Source: Litoreibacter ponti
GTDB taxonomy: Bacteria > Pseudomonadota > Alphaproteobacteria > Rhodobacterales > Rhodobacteraceae
NCBI RefSeq assembly: GCF_003054285.1
Contig: NZ_QBKS01000001.1
Span: 1,364,001 to 1,428,000 of the forward strand
Length of the DNA stretch: 64,000 bases
Reading direction: 5' to 3'
Below the pieces are notes generated by a model that saw only the letters and a program-made list of their open reading frames with translations, ran no database searches and had not been told where the DNA came from. Below, one piece after another: positions 16,799-25,215 of this stretch (positions are counted from its first letter, which is position 1; each line of letters opens with the position of its first letter). A program made the translations under genes and the position numbers.

Positions 16799-17589
16799 GG
16801 ATCGGTGTTGCGGATCGTCTTGGCGAAGGCGGGGAAAATGTCCGGGTTGGCCGCGATCATATGCCCGTCTTCAAGCAGGTTCTGACCCTCGCGGATCGGC
16901 TCGATAAAGCCGCCGGCTTCCTTGACCAGCAACACACCCCCCGCGATGTCCCAGATGTTGAGCCCGCGTTCCCAGTAGCCCTCGTAGCGGCCAGCGGCGA
17001 CATAGGCGAGGTCCAGCGCGGCGGCCCCCCAACGGCGCACGCCCGCGCATTGCGGCATCAGGTTTGCGAGGTCCTTCAGAGTCGCAGGCAGGTACTTTCC
17101 CCCGCCAAACGGCACGCCCGTGGCAAACACGCTTTCGATCATCTTGCCCCGCGCCGAGACCCGCAGGCGCTGGTCGTTCATAAACGCGCCCTCGCCCTTC
17201 TCGGCGATGAACATCTCGTCCTTGGCGGGGTCGTAGACAACCGCGCTGACGATCTCGCCTTTGTGCTCCAGCGCGATGGACACCGCCCAATGGGGCATGC
17301 CGTGCAGGAAGTTCGTCGTGCCGTCCAGCGGGTCCACGATCCAGCGGCGGGTGGGGTCCTCGCCCTCGATCGGGTCGCTTTCCTCTCCGACCCAGCCATA
17401 GGTCTTGCGGGCGCCCATCAGCTCTTCCTTCAGGATCGCCTCGGCGGCGATATCGGCCTTGGACACGAAGTCGCCCGCGCCCTTCATCGAGACCTGCAGG
17501 TTCTCCACCTCACGGAAGTCCTTCACCAAGGAGCGGCCCGCGATCCGGGCGGCCTTGATCATGATGTTGAGGTTGGCGCTGCCTTGCAT
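16795..17589 (-). CDS. suhB: Inositol monophosphatase family protein
   Basis: A 264-residue Mg-dependent phosphatase of the IMPase/SuhB family. All metal-site motifs are present: GEES, DPLDGTTN and the C-terminal WDIAGG. It hydrolyses inositol 1-phosphate; SuhB also has a role in rRNA transcription in gammaproteobacteria. AAGGA precedes the ATG. Confidence 0.93.
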   Translation of the reverse strand: MQGSANLNIMIKAARIAGRSLVKDFREVENLQVSMKGAGDFVSKADIAAEAILKEELMGARKTYGWVGEESDPIEGEDPTRRWIVDPLDGTTNFLHGMPHWAVSIALEHKGEIVSAVVYDPAKDEMFIAEKGEGAFMNDQRLRVSARGKMIESVFATGVPFGGGKYLPATLKDLANLMPQCAGVRRWGAAALDLAYVAAGRYEGYWERGLNIWDIAGGVLLVKEAGGFIEPIREGQNLLEDGHMIAANPDIFPAFAKTIRNTDP

Positions 17590-17686
17590 GTCACTCGTCC
17601 TTTTCGCTCAAGCGCGCCGTATAGACCCGCAGCCCCGGCTTGGAAAGGGCTTGCGTGGGTCGGGGCGATAGGTCAGCGTGACTGCC

Positions 17687-18589
17687 ATGTCAGATCGCCC
17701 CTTCCTCGGCATCCTTTTGATGATCGGCTTTTGCCTGTTGGCGCCTCTGGGCGATGCGCTGGCAAAATTACTGGGCGCGACGATCCCCTTGATCCAGCTG
17801 CTTTTTACCCGGTTCGGCGTGCAGACCATCGTGCTGATCCCGCTGGCCCTGGCCACAGGCCGTGCGTTACGCATGTCGCCGCGGGTCTTTCGCCTGACGG
17901 TCATCCGCTCGGTTCTGCATATCATCGGCATTGGCGCGATGTTCACGTCCCTGCGCTACCTGCCCTTGGCCGACGCCGTCGCGATCGCCTTCGTCATGCC
18001 GTTCATCATGCTGCTCTTGGGGCGCTACGTCTTGGGCGAAGAGGTCGGATCCCGCCGCATCTACGCCTGCATCGTGGGCTTCATCGGCACGCTTTTTGTG
18101 ATCCAGCCGAGCTTTGCCGAGGTCGGCCTGCCCGCGCTGCTGCCGCTGGTTGTCGCCGTGGACTTCGCGCTGTTCATGCTGGTCACCCGACAGGTCGCGA
18201 AAGAGGCCGACCCGATCAGCCTGCAAGCCGTCTCCGGGCTGGTGGCGAGCGTGCTTTTGGGGCTGCTGTTCCTCGTGCCCGGCCTGTCGCAGCTGGAGCC
18301 GTTTGCCCTCGTCTCGCCCGACGGCCGTGAGCTGACGATGCTATTGGCCATCGGTCTGCTCGGCACCTTCGCGCATTTGTTGATGACCTGGTCGCTGCGC
18401 TTCGCGCCTTCGGCAACGGTGGCCCCGATCCAGTATCTCGAGATTCCGATAGCGACGGTCGTGGGCTTTGCGATCTTCGGCGACTGGCCCAACGGATTGG
18501 CCTTGATCGGGATCATGATCACCATCGCCGCGGGGCTCTACGTGCTGGCGCGGGAGCGCACCCTGTCGCGGGTCGCGCCCCCGGCCTGA
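17687..18589 (+). CDS. EamA/DMT-superfamily transporter
   Basis: A 300-residue protein with ten predicted membrane helices in two EamA repeats. Characteristic segments are the DALAKLLG end of helix 1 and the PIQYLEIPIATVVGFAIFGD repeat near the C-terminus. It probably exports a metabolite. The ATG at 17687 is preferred; a GTG at 17678 is in frame. Confidence 0.9.
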   Translation: MSDRPFLGILLMIGFCLLAPLGDALAKLLGATIPLIQLLFTRFGVQTIVLIPLALATGRALRMSPRVFRLTVIRSVLHIIGIGAMFTSLRYLPLADAVAIAFVMPFIMLLLGRYVLGEEVGSRRIYACIVGFIGTLFVIQPSFAEVGLPALLPLVVAVDFALFMLVTRQVAKEADPISLQAVSGLVASVLLGLLFLVPGLSQLEPFALVSPDGRELTMLLAIGLLGTFAHLLMTWSLRFAPSATVAPIQYLEIPIATVVGFAIFGDWPNGLALIGIMITIAAGLYVLARERTLSRVAPPA

Positions 18590-18607
18590 TTTTCCAGCGA
18601 GAGTTGG

Positions 18608-19285
18608 TTAATCGAAGTTCTGCGGGAACATGGCCCGCATCGCGACCTCATCCATCTCCTGCTTGAAGCTGTGCTTATCCTGAAGCGCCGTGGCACGGGT
18701 CGCGGCGGGCCGGGCGTCCACCTTATCAAACCATGCCTGAACATTGGGGAAGTTGGCCAATCCGCCGTCGGCCTCCATCACGAAGCCGGCCATGCGCACC
18801 CAGCCCCACGCGATGATGTCAGCGATGGAATAATCCGCCCCACCGACCCATTCAGAACGCGCCAAACGGTCATCCAAGACCTTGTAATGGCGCGTGATTT
18901 CCTTTGTGTAGCGGTTCCTGGCATAAGCCTCGTCGGGGGCCGCCCGGGTGAAGTGCACCGCCTGACCGGAGAATGGCGAAAGTCCCGTCGCGATGAAGAA
19001 ATACCAGCTCAGCATCTCCCCCATCGCGGCATGTCCTGCGGGCAAGAACTTGCCGTGCTTTTGCGCCAGATGCAGCACCATTGCATTGCTGTCGAAGATG
19101 ACCGTGCCGTCCTCATCCACCATCGCGGGCAGCTTGGCATTCGGGTTAATGGCGAGGAAGTCGGGAAGGTGCTGCTCGCCCTTGCGCGTGTCGACCGGGA
19201 TGGTCTCGTAGGCGACCCCGAGCTCTTCCAGCATCAAGGCGACCTTGAACGGATTGGGCGTCGTGTGGAAATAGAATTTGATCAT
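18608..19285 (-). CDS. Glutathione S-transferase family protein
   Basis: A 225-residue GST. The N-terminal thioredoxin-like domain contains NPNAKLPAMVDEDG (cis-proline) and the glutathione-binding DSNAM; the C-terminal domain is all-helical with the N-capping DYSIADI. The pattern resembles the YfcG/YghU group with peroxidase or disulfide-bond reductase activity. Its promoter faces a TetR regulator and contains a clear palindromic operator, so it is probably repressed by that protein. Confidence 0.92.
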   Translation of the reverse strand: MIKFYFHTTPNPFKVALMLEELGVAYETIPVDTRKGEQHLPDFLAINPNAKLPAMVDEDGTVIFDSNAMVLHLAQKHGKFLPAGHAAMGEMLSWYFFIATGLSPFSGQAVHFTRAAPDEAYARNRYTKEITRHYKVLDDRLARSEWVGGADYSIADIIAWGWVRMAGFVMEADGGLANFPNVQAWFDKVDARPAATRATALQDKHSFKQEMDEVAMRAMFPQNFD

Positions 19286-19318
19286 CGGAAGGGCCTCTTT
19301 CGGGGACGGAGTTGCATT

Positions 19319-19338
19319 TATGTAGTAGCTGCTACATA
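19319..19338. promoter_or_regulatory. Palindromic operator between the GST and tetR genes
   Basis: TATGTAG-TAGCTG-CTACATA: 7-bp perfect inverted half-sites around a near-symmetric centre, placed between the divergent GST and TetR genes. It is the obvious site for the TetR protein. Confidence 0.75.
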
Positions 19339-19371
19339 TTCAGGTGGCAGAGCGACCGTCAAGGAATTAAT

Positions 19372-19385
19372 TAGTGATCGCTACA
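19372..19385. promoter_or_regulatory. Second operator-like site overlapping the tetR start
   Basis: TAGTGATCGCTACA shares the TAG(T)-CTACA arms with the main operator and covers the GTG start codon of tetR. It fits negative autoregulation. Confidence 0.45.
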
Positions 19386-19931
19386 CAAAAACCTAGGGGC
19401 CGCCCGCGCGGCTTTGATAAAGAGGCGGGGGTCGAGACGGCGCAGGCCCTCTTCGCCGCACATGGCTATGACGGCGTGGGCGTCGCGGAGCTGTGCTCAG
19501 AGCTTGGGGTCAAGCCGCCCAGCCTTTATGCCGCCTACGGCTCGAAGCGCGCCTTGTTCGATCAGGTCGTCGCCCGCTACAGCGCTGCGTCCGCAGAGGT
19601 TTTTGCCCCGCTTATTGCCGCGGCGACAAGCCCGTCGGACCTGCGCAAAAAGATCCTAGAAGCGGCGATCGAGCTGTATGACAGCACCGGCCACGGCTGC
19701 CTGATCCTCAGCAACCTGACCTCGACCGAGGACACGGATCTGCGCGCCGAGATGGCCGCGAAGATCGAGGAACGGCGGCGGGCCATGGCTGAACGTTTAC
19801 TTGAATTAGGGTTAACCGAGCAGGATGCCCGGGACCATGTCATGGCAATTTCGATTGCGATGATGGGGCTGTCCGCCGCCGCGCGCTCCGGTATACAGCG
19901 CGAGACGCTACTCCGCTCGCTTGACCTCTAG
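19374..19931 (+). CDS. TetR/AcrR-family regulator
   Basis: A 185-residue repressor with a TetR N-terminal domain (GRPRGFDKE, then helix-turn-helix VAELCSELGVKPPSLYAAYGSK) and an alpha-helical ligand domain with a cysteine in GCLILSNL. It starts at a GTG with AAGGA 8 nt upstream. It is divergent from the GST gene across an 88-base region with two related palindromes. The 3' end overlaps the convergent LysR gene by 24 bases. Confidence 0.9.
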   Translation: MIATQKPRGRPRGFDKEAGVETAQALFAAHGYDGVGVAELCSELGVKPPSLYAAYGSKRALFDQVVARYSAASAEVFAPLIAAATSPSDLRKKILEAAIELYDSTGHGCLILSNLTSTEDTDLRAEMAAKIEERRRAMAERLLELGLTEQDARDHVMAISIAMMGLSAAARSGIQRETLLRSLDL

Positions 19932-20831
19932 GCGCTGCAGTTTCACCGGCTCCGTGCGCGCCAAGCGGATCACATTCGCCATGAAGGGTTTTGCCGTGTC
20001 CTCGCTGCGCGTGGCGGCATAGAGCCGCTTCGTGCGTCCCGACTTGGTGAGCGGACGGGTGACATAATCCGAATTGTACCGCACCTCTCGCACCACCCAG
20101 TCCGGCAGCACCGCAACCCCGCGGTTCGACGCGACCAACAGCAAGATCACCGCCGTCAGCTCGACCTGCCTGATCCCGCGCGGCTCAACCCCCGCAGGCA
20201 TCAGCAATTCGGTAAACACATCAAGCCGCGTCCGGTCCACGGGGTAGGTGATCAGCATCTGGTCGCGCAGGTCTTCCGCCTCGATATATTCTTTCTGTGC
20301 CAATGGGTTGGCGCTGGAAGCCACAAAGACCGGCTCGTAATCAAAAAGCGGGGTGAAATCCACGCCGGGCAAATCCTCCGGGTCGCTCGAGACGACCAGA
20401 TCGACCTCTTCGCGTTTCAGCGCCGGCAGCCCGTCAAAGCTGAGGCCGGGACGGATATCCACGTCCACATCGGGCCAATTCTGCCGAAAGCCTTCCAGCA
20501 CCGGAAACAGCCACTCGAAACAGGCGTGGCATTCGATCGCGATATGCAGCCGCCCGGTCTTGCCCATGCGCAGCCCTTCGAAATCGGCCTGAAGCGCCTC
20601 CACCTCCGGCAGTATCTTCTCCGCCAGTTTCAACAGCTTCCGACCCGCCGCCGTCAGCTTCATCGGCTTGGAGCGGCGGATGAACAGCTCTACCCCGGCT
20701 TGATCCTCTAGGCCCTTGATCTGATGGCTCAGCGCGCTCTGCGTGATGTTGAGCTGATCGGCTGCGCGCGCCAGACCACCCGCCTCGTGGATGGCTTTGA
20801 CCGTGCGCAGATGGCGGAATTCAATATGCAT
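19908..20831 (-). CDS. metR: LysR-family regulator, MetR-like
   Basis: A 307-residue LysR protein: winged helix in residues 1-60 (HLRTVKAIHEAGGLARAADQ), then a periplasmic-binding-like effector domain. It is divergent from metF, the arrangement of MetR, which activates methionine genes with homocysteine as cofactor. The ATG at 20831 gives the standard N-terminus; an in-frame start at 20873 would place 14 extra residues over the putative operator. Confidence 0.85.
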   Translation of the reverse strand: MHIEFRHLRTVKAIHEAGGLARAADQLNITQSALSHQIKGLEDQAGVELFIRRSKPMKLTAAGRKLLKLAEKILPEVEALQADFEGLRMGKTGRLHIAIECHACFEWLFPVLEGFRQNWPDVDVDIRPGLSFDGLPALKREEVDLVVSSDPEDLPGVDFTPLFDYEPVFVASSANPLAQKEYIEAEDLRDQMLITYPVDRTRLDVFTELLMPAGVEPRGIRQVELTAVILLLVASNRGVAVLPDWVVREVRYNSDYVTRPLTKSGRTKRLYAATRSEDTAKPFMANVIRLARTEPVKLQRLEVKRAE

Positions 20832-20849
20832 GCGGAACTCATAATCATC

Positions 20850-20873
20850 GTGAGAGTTATGAAATTGTCTCAC
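20850..20873. promoter_or_regulatory. Inverted repeat in the metR-metF intergenic region
   Basis: GTGAGA at 20850-20855 and TCTCAC at 20868-20873 form a 6-bp inverted repeat with a 12-base spacer. It is a candidate MetR-binding site by position. Confidence 0.45.
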
Positions 20874-20921
20874 ATCCGGCTGTGTGGGACAACCACCCGG
20901 CCCCGTCTAAGGATCATCCCC

Positions 20922-21779
20922 ATGCCTGCTGTCTCTTTTGAGTTCTTCCCGCCCAAAACCCTGGAGGCCAGTTTCCGCCTTTGGGACACAATCCAGACCC
21001 TTGCACCGCTGGGCCCGGACTTCGTCTCGGTCACCTATGGCGCGGGCGGCACGACCCGCGAGCTGACCCATGAGGCCGTCGCCGCATTAACCAAAACAAC
21101 CGACCTGAAGGTTGCGGCTCACCTGACCTGCGTGAACGCGACCCGCGCCGAAACGCTGCAAATCGCACGCGAGTACACCGCCGCGGGCGTCACCGATATC
21201 GTGGCCTTGCGGGGCGACGCGCCCAAGGGGCAAGAGCTCCGCGCCGCGCCGGATGGATTCATCTCCTCGATAGATCTGATCGCCGCGTTGAAGGCGGAAA
21301 CGACTGCCACCATCCGCGTCGGCGCTTATCCGGACAGCCATCCCGAAGCCGCTTCGATGGACGCCAACATCAAGTATCTGAAAGAGAAATTTGACGCAGG
21401 GGCCGATGCCGCCATCACACAATTCTTCTTCGAGGCGGACACCTTCTTCCGCTTCCGCGACGCCTGCGAAAAGGCCGGGATCGACAAGCCCATCCTGCCC
21501 GGCATCCTGCCGATCGAGGACTGGTCCAAGGCGCGCTCCTTCGCAAAGCGGTGCGGAACGACTGTGCCTGCCTGGCTGGACGAGGCGTTTGAGGCGGCGA
21601 TCCGCGACGACCGCCACGACCTGCTCGCCCAGGCGGTGATCACCGAGCTGTGCTCTGATCTGGTGGAAGGTGGCGTTAACCATCTTCACTTCTACACGCT
21701 CAACCGCCCCGAGCTGACCCGCGACATCTGCGCGGCGCTTGGCATCACCCCGAAAATGGAGCTCGCACAGGTCGCCTGA
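20922..21779 (+). CDS. metF: Methylenetetrahydrofolate reductase
   Basis: A 285-residue flavoenzyme that reduces 5,10-methylene-THF to 5-methyl-THF for methionine synthesis. The N-terminus SFEFFPPKT with the catalytic glutamate, VSVTYGAGG, and the FFEADTFFRF region are typical. AAGGA precedes the ATG. Divergent from the MetR-like regulator. A direct 10-bp duplication (GTCGCCTGAC) spans the stop codon. Confidence 0.96.
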   Translation: MPAVSFEFFPPKTLEASFRLWDTIQTLAPLGPDFVSVTYGAGGTTRELTHEAVAALTKTTDLKVAAHLTCVNATRAETLQIAREYTAAGVTDIVALRGDAPKGQELRAAPDGFISSIDLIAALKAETTATIRVGAYPDSHPEAASMDANIKYLKEKFDAGADAAITQFFFEADTFFRFRDACEKAGIDKPILPGILPIEDWSKARSFAKRCGTTVPAWLDEAFEAAIRDDRHDLLAQAVITELCSDLVEGGVNHLHFYTLNRPELTRDICAALGITPKMELAQVA

Positions 21780-21843
21780 CGTCGCCTGACGTGGTTGCAC
21801 CGCCGAAGTCGCTCTCATAACGTCGCCCGAAAAGGAGCGGCAC

Positions 21844-22332
21844 ATGTCAGAGCAATTCTTCGCCACCTCGCCAAATGAGCTTCCCGATCGGGCGAAAACC
21901 CTGTCGATGTCAGGGCTGGAGTTCATGCAGGCCATCCTTGCCGGCGAAATCCCTCTGGCCCCAATCGCGCAAGGTCTCGACTACAAATTGCACAGCGTCG
22001 AGCGTGACTGCGTCGTCTTTCGCGGAGCGCCCGGCTTTCATCACATGAACCCCGTGGGAACCATCCACGGTGGCTGGTACGGAACCCTGCTCGACAGCGC
22101 GATGGCCTGCGCGATCATGACCCGCGTGCCGCAGGGCTCGGTCTACACGACGCTGGAATATAAGGTAAATATCATCAAGGCGATCCCGTCCGGCACACTG
22201 GTCGACTGCATCGGAACGGTCGATCATGCGGGCCGCTCGACCGGTGTCGCGACAGGTCAGATCGTCGGGGTCGAAGATGGCAAGCTCTATGCGACCGGCT
22301 CGACCACCTGCATCATCATGACACCGAAATAG
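21844..22332 (+). CDS. PaaI-type hotdog-fold thioesterase
   Basis: A 162-residue hotdog thioesterase with the PaaI/YigI-like signature NPVGTIHGGWYGTLLDSAMA; the aspartate there is the likely catalytic residue. It hydrolyses acyl-CoA thioesters of unknown identity. GAGCGG lies before the ATG. It sits 64 bases after metF and might be cotranscribed. Confidence 0.9.
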   Translation: MSEQFFATSPNELPDRAKTLSMSGLEFMQAILAGEIPLAPIAQGLDYKLHSVERDCVVFRGAPGFHHMNPVGTIHGGWYGTLLDSAMACAIMTRVPQGSVYTTLEYKVNIIKAIPSGTLVDCIGTVDHAGRSTGVATGQIVGVEDGKLYATGSTTCIIMTPK

Positions 22333-22378
22333 CCACGCCGAACATGCAAGCCCTAACAGCTTAGTCCCCCAAAACTGC

Positions 22379-22404
22379 TCCCGCCGGGCGTAACCCCGGC
22401 GGGA
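22379..22404. terminator. Hairpin between the thioesterase and fasciclin genes
   Basis: A perfect 10-bp GC-rich stem (TCCCGCCGGG with CCCGGCGGGA) with a 6-nt loop between convergent genes. There is no long T tract on either strand, so efficiency is uncertain. Confidence 0.55.
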
Positions 22405-22422
22405 ATTGGTCAAGTATTCAGA

Positions 22423-22932
22423 TCAGTGGCAAGCCGGGCGCGTGCCGGGCAGCAGCACCTTGTCGATCACATGGATCACGCCGTTATCCGCCTTGATGTT
22501 CGCGATGACCACATTGGCGCTCTCACCGGTGCCATCCGCAATCGACACGCCGCTTGCGCCTTTGGTGATGCACAGACGCTGGGACGCGAGGATCGGCTTG
22601 AAGTAGTTCGACCCGCCGGGGATCTGCTCAGCCGTCAGGTTGCGATCGTCAACATGGTACAGCAGCACGTCTGTCAGCTGCGCCTTATTTTCCGGCTTCA
22701 GCAGCGTGTCCACCGTGCCGTCGGGCAAGGCTGCGAAGGCGTCGTTGACCGGCGCAAAGACGGTGAACGGACCCGGGCCGGACAGCGTTTCGGCAAGGCC
22801 AGCTGCCCCCACCGCCGCCACGAGGGTCGAGAACCGCTCGTCGCCCGCGGCGATGTCCACGATGGTGTTGGCAGAGGCGGCGCTCGCGCTCAGTGCGGAA
22901 ACGACGGCCATTGTCTTGAAGATGGTTTTCAT
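22423..22932 (-). CDS. Secreted fasciclin (FAS1) domain protein
   Basis: A 169-residue protein with a signal peptide (about residues 1-21, cleavage after ASA) and one FAS1 domain: FTVFAPVNDAFAALP in the first half, YHV in the middle, and the C-terminal NGVIHVIDKVLLP. Such proteins are periplasmic or surface adhesion-type modules. GGGAAG precedes the ATG. Confidence 0.92.
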   Translation of the reverse strand: MKTIFKTMAVVSALSASAASANTIVDIAAGDERFSTLVAAVGAAGLAETLSGPGPFTVFAPVNDAFAALPDGTVDTLLKPENKAQLTDVLLYHVDDRNLTAEQIPGGSNYFKPILASQRLCITKGASGVSIADGTGESANVVIANIKADNGVIHVIDKVLLPGTRPACH

Positions 22933-23233
22933 GATTCTTACTTCCCTTTTGCAACCATGCTCTTGGCATGTGCTAAGGGTTACGCAGGGGCGGGATTTGG
23001 GATCACCAGATCACGCCCCCGTCAGTTTCCGTGAACAAAACGTCAGGCACAGATGCGCAAGTGAAGTGCGCGGATGTGTCTAGGAACAAAGCCGCAAACC
23101 CGTTAGTTATATAGCTGTACTCCACTGCACAGCAGGGAGGCAGGCAGGGCCGCTTATGGTCAGCCATGGGCGGCCCTGTTTCTGTCTGGCGGGCGCGTTC
23201 TCTTCGAGAGACGCGTCCGCCGAGACCAAACTC
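22933..23233. other. Intergenic stretch with no recognised gene
   Basis: About 300 bases upstream of the fasciclin gene and downstream of the RraA-like gene. An AT-rich spot (TTAGTTATATAGC near 23103) could hold promoter elements. Nothing else recognised. Confidence 0.5.
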
Positions 23234-23923
23234 TCACAAGACTTCCGTTCGTTCCCCATCCAGTATCTCTGCGATCGGATCAGGCAGGCGGAGCCCATCG
23301 CGCACCTCCGTATCCAGCTCGCCCTCCATCCGGGCGATCTCTGGCAGACGCGCGATCACCGCATCCAATTGCGCGAAGGGCACGACCACGACCCCATCGC
23401 TGTCCGCCACCACCATGTCGCCGGTCTCGACCGGTTGGCCGCCCACCACAACACGCACGCCGATCTGGCCCGGCCCCGTGGCAAAGGGCGAGCCGGGGTT
23501 CAGCCCGGTACACCAGACCGGCAGACCGACTTCGACAATACCCGCCAGATCGCGCACGGGCCCGTCCGTGACCAAGGCCGCCGCGCCTGAGTTGCGCGCC
23601 ATGCCGCATACCCGGTCCCCCGCCGCCGCGCAGCCTTGCCATCCTTGGGCGGAGGCGATCAGGACATCACCCTCCTGAATGGACCGCAAGGCACCCAGGG
23701 TCGCCAACAAGTCTGAGGGTCGGTTGTCCGCCGTCAAGGCAGGGCCAGCGACCGCAGGCATCTCACTTGTGAGCGGCGCAATCTGGTGCGCCATCGCCCC
23801 TGCCCCGCTCATCGCGTCAACGACAAATCCGGTCGGCACGCCTTGGAAGGCCGCGACCTGCGCGGGCGACGGGCGGCGGCCCACATCCGGGCCGATCCTG
23901 AGGCTTTTGGGTTCTTCGATCAT
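23234..23923 (-). CDS. RraA-like / HMG-CHA aldolase family protein
   Basis: A 229-residue protein of the RraA/class II pyruvate aldolase family. The conserved GPVRDLAGI (arginine and aspartate of the active site) and the strand DSDGVVVVP are present. Relatives cleave 4-hydroxy-4-methyl-2-oxoglutarate or carboxy-hydroxy-oxoadipate; RraA proper inhibits RNase E. Isolated from aromatic-degradation genes here, so the activity is unresolved. Confidence 0.88.
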   Translation of the reverse strand: MIEEPKSLRIGPDVGRRPSPAQVAAFQGVPTGFVVDAMSGAGAMAHQIAPLTSEMPAVAGPALTADNRPSDLLATLGALRSIQEGDVLIASAQGWQGCAAAGDRVCGMARNSGAAALVTDGPVRDLAGIVEVGLPVWCTGLNPGSPFATGPGQIGVRVVVGGQPVETGDMVVADSDGVVVVPFAQLDAVIARLPEIARMEGELDTEVRDGLRLPDPIAEILDGERTEVL

Positions 23924-23977
23924 CGCGCCGCTCCTCCTTATGGGCCTTTCGCAAGACCCGCGGATGCGGCGGCGGCG

Positions 23978-25105
23978 CTACGCGATTTCTACGGTCTGCG
24001 CAGGCGTGGCGTGTTCGCGCCGGGTCAGTTGCAGATAGCATCCACTGGAAGTGAGGGACTTTTCAAGGTGCAGATTGGATTGCTCGGCGGCGGCCTCCAT
24101 CAGCTGCTCGCCCAGGGCTTCCGCATCGGTCTGCTGTTCGCGTCGCCCGTCACAGCCCACACCATTGTCCATGCAGACCAGACGGCGCAGCCCGTGCTCG
24201 TCGAGGCGGGCCATCACATGCACGATCCCGCCGCGGCCTTCAGGGAAGCCGTGTTTGAGCGAGTTGGCGACGAATTCCGACACGACCGAGCCGACCGCCG
24301 CGGCCTGCCCACTTTCGACCATGCCTTCGTCGCTGTCGACTGTCAGGTAGACGCCCGCTTGGCATTCTTCGCGCAAATGCGCCACGACCCGCTCAAGGAA
24401 GCGCTGGAACGGCACGCGTTCCTCTTGGGACGTGCTGTGAAGTTCCCGGTGCAGGCTCGCGATGGCCGACACCCGCCGCTCGATCGCATCAAACGCTGTC
24501 ACGGACGCCTCTCCCGTAGAGGCGGTGCGGCGATACAGCCGCACCAGTGACGCAACCATGGTCAGCGAGTTCTTCACCCGATGATCCATCTCCCGGCGCA
24601 AAACATCGGCCAGATAGAGGCTCTTTCGCAGCTCCATCTGTGCCATCACCTGACGCGCGAGCACCTCCAGCGTCTTGCGCTGCAGGCTGTTCAACTCGCG
24701 CGGCTTGGTATCGATCACACACAGGGTGCCCAGTGGCATCCCCGTGGCGGTGATCAGCGGCACTCCCGCGTAGAACCTCATTTCGGTCTCATCGTGGCAC
24801 AGACGATTGGCGAATGTGCGCGGATCATCGAGCGTATCGGGTATCTCGCACAGGCCTTCATCCAGAATGGCATGGGAGCAGACGGACTCGGACAAGGGGG
24901 TCGACGAGATCGAAACGCCAGTTTTCGCGGCGAACCACTGCTCGTGCTCTTCGACAAGGCTCATAAGCGCAATCGGCGTCTCGCAGATCTGCGCTGCAAG
25001 GTTCACCAGCTCGTTATAAACCTCACCCGGGATCGTCTCCCGAGTGCCATACCCTCGGAGGCTCTCCAAACGTGTGGCCTCCTGTGGATGTTTATTCGCT
25101 AACAT
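23978..25105 (-). CDS. GAF-domain sensor histidine kinase, HisKA_2 type
   Basis: A 375-residue soluble kinase. Residues about 30-160 form a GAF domain (AAQICETPIALMSLVEE to GTLCVID). The H-box is EMDHRVKNSL with phosphoacceptor H175, typical of HisKA_2/HWE kinases, followed by an HATPase domain (FVANSLKHGFPEG, then CMDNGVGCDG). No membrane segment and no response regulator gene adjacent; such kinases often feed the general stress (PhyR/NepR) or single-domain regulators. Confidence 0.9.
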   Translation of the reverse strand: MLANKHPQEATRLESLRGYGTRETIPGEVYNELVNLAAQICETPIALMSLVEEHEQWFAAKTGVSISSTPLSESVCSHAILDEGLCEIPDTLDDPRTFANRLCHDETEMRFYAGVPLITATGMPLGTLCVIDTKPRELNSLQRKTLEVLARQVMAQMELRKSLYLADVLRREMDHRVKNSLTMVASLVRLYRRTASTGEASVTAFDAIERRVSAIASLHRELHSTSQEERVPFQRFLERVVAHLREECQAGVYLTVDSDEGMVESGQAAAVGSVVSEFVANSLKHGFPEGRGGIVHVMARLDEHGLRRLVCMDNGVGCDGRREQQTDAEALGEQLMEAAAEQSNLHLEKSLTSSGCYLQLTRREHATPAQTVEIA

Positions 25106-25215
25106 AGTGACGACCTAGCTCTCGCGCGCAAACGCTTGTGAATCAGACGTCTCTCCCTTTGGGGAAGGATAGCGCATAACCACGAATCAGCAACTTATAT
25201 TCCAGAAGTGGGCGC

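Noticed and set aside
21771..21790. Tandem GTCGCCTGAC duplication at the end of metF
   Set aside because: Two copies only, no further context; most likely replication slippage.
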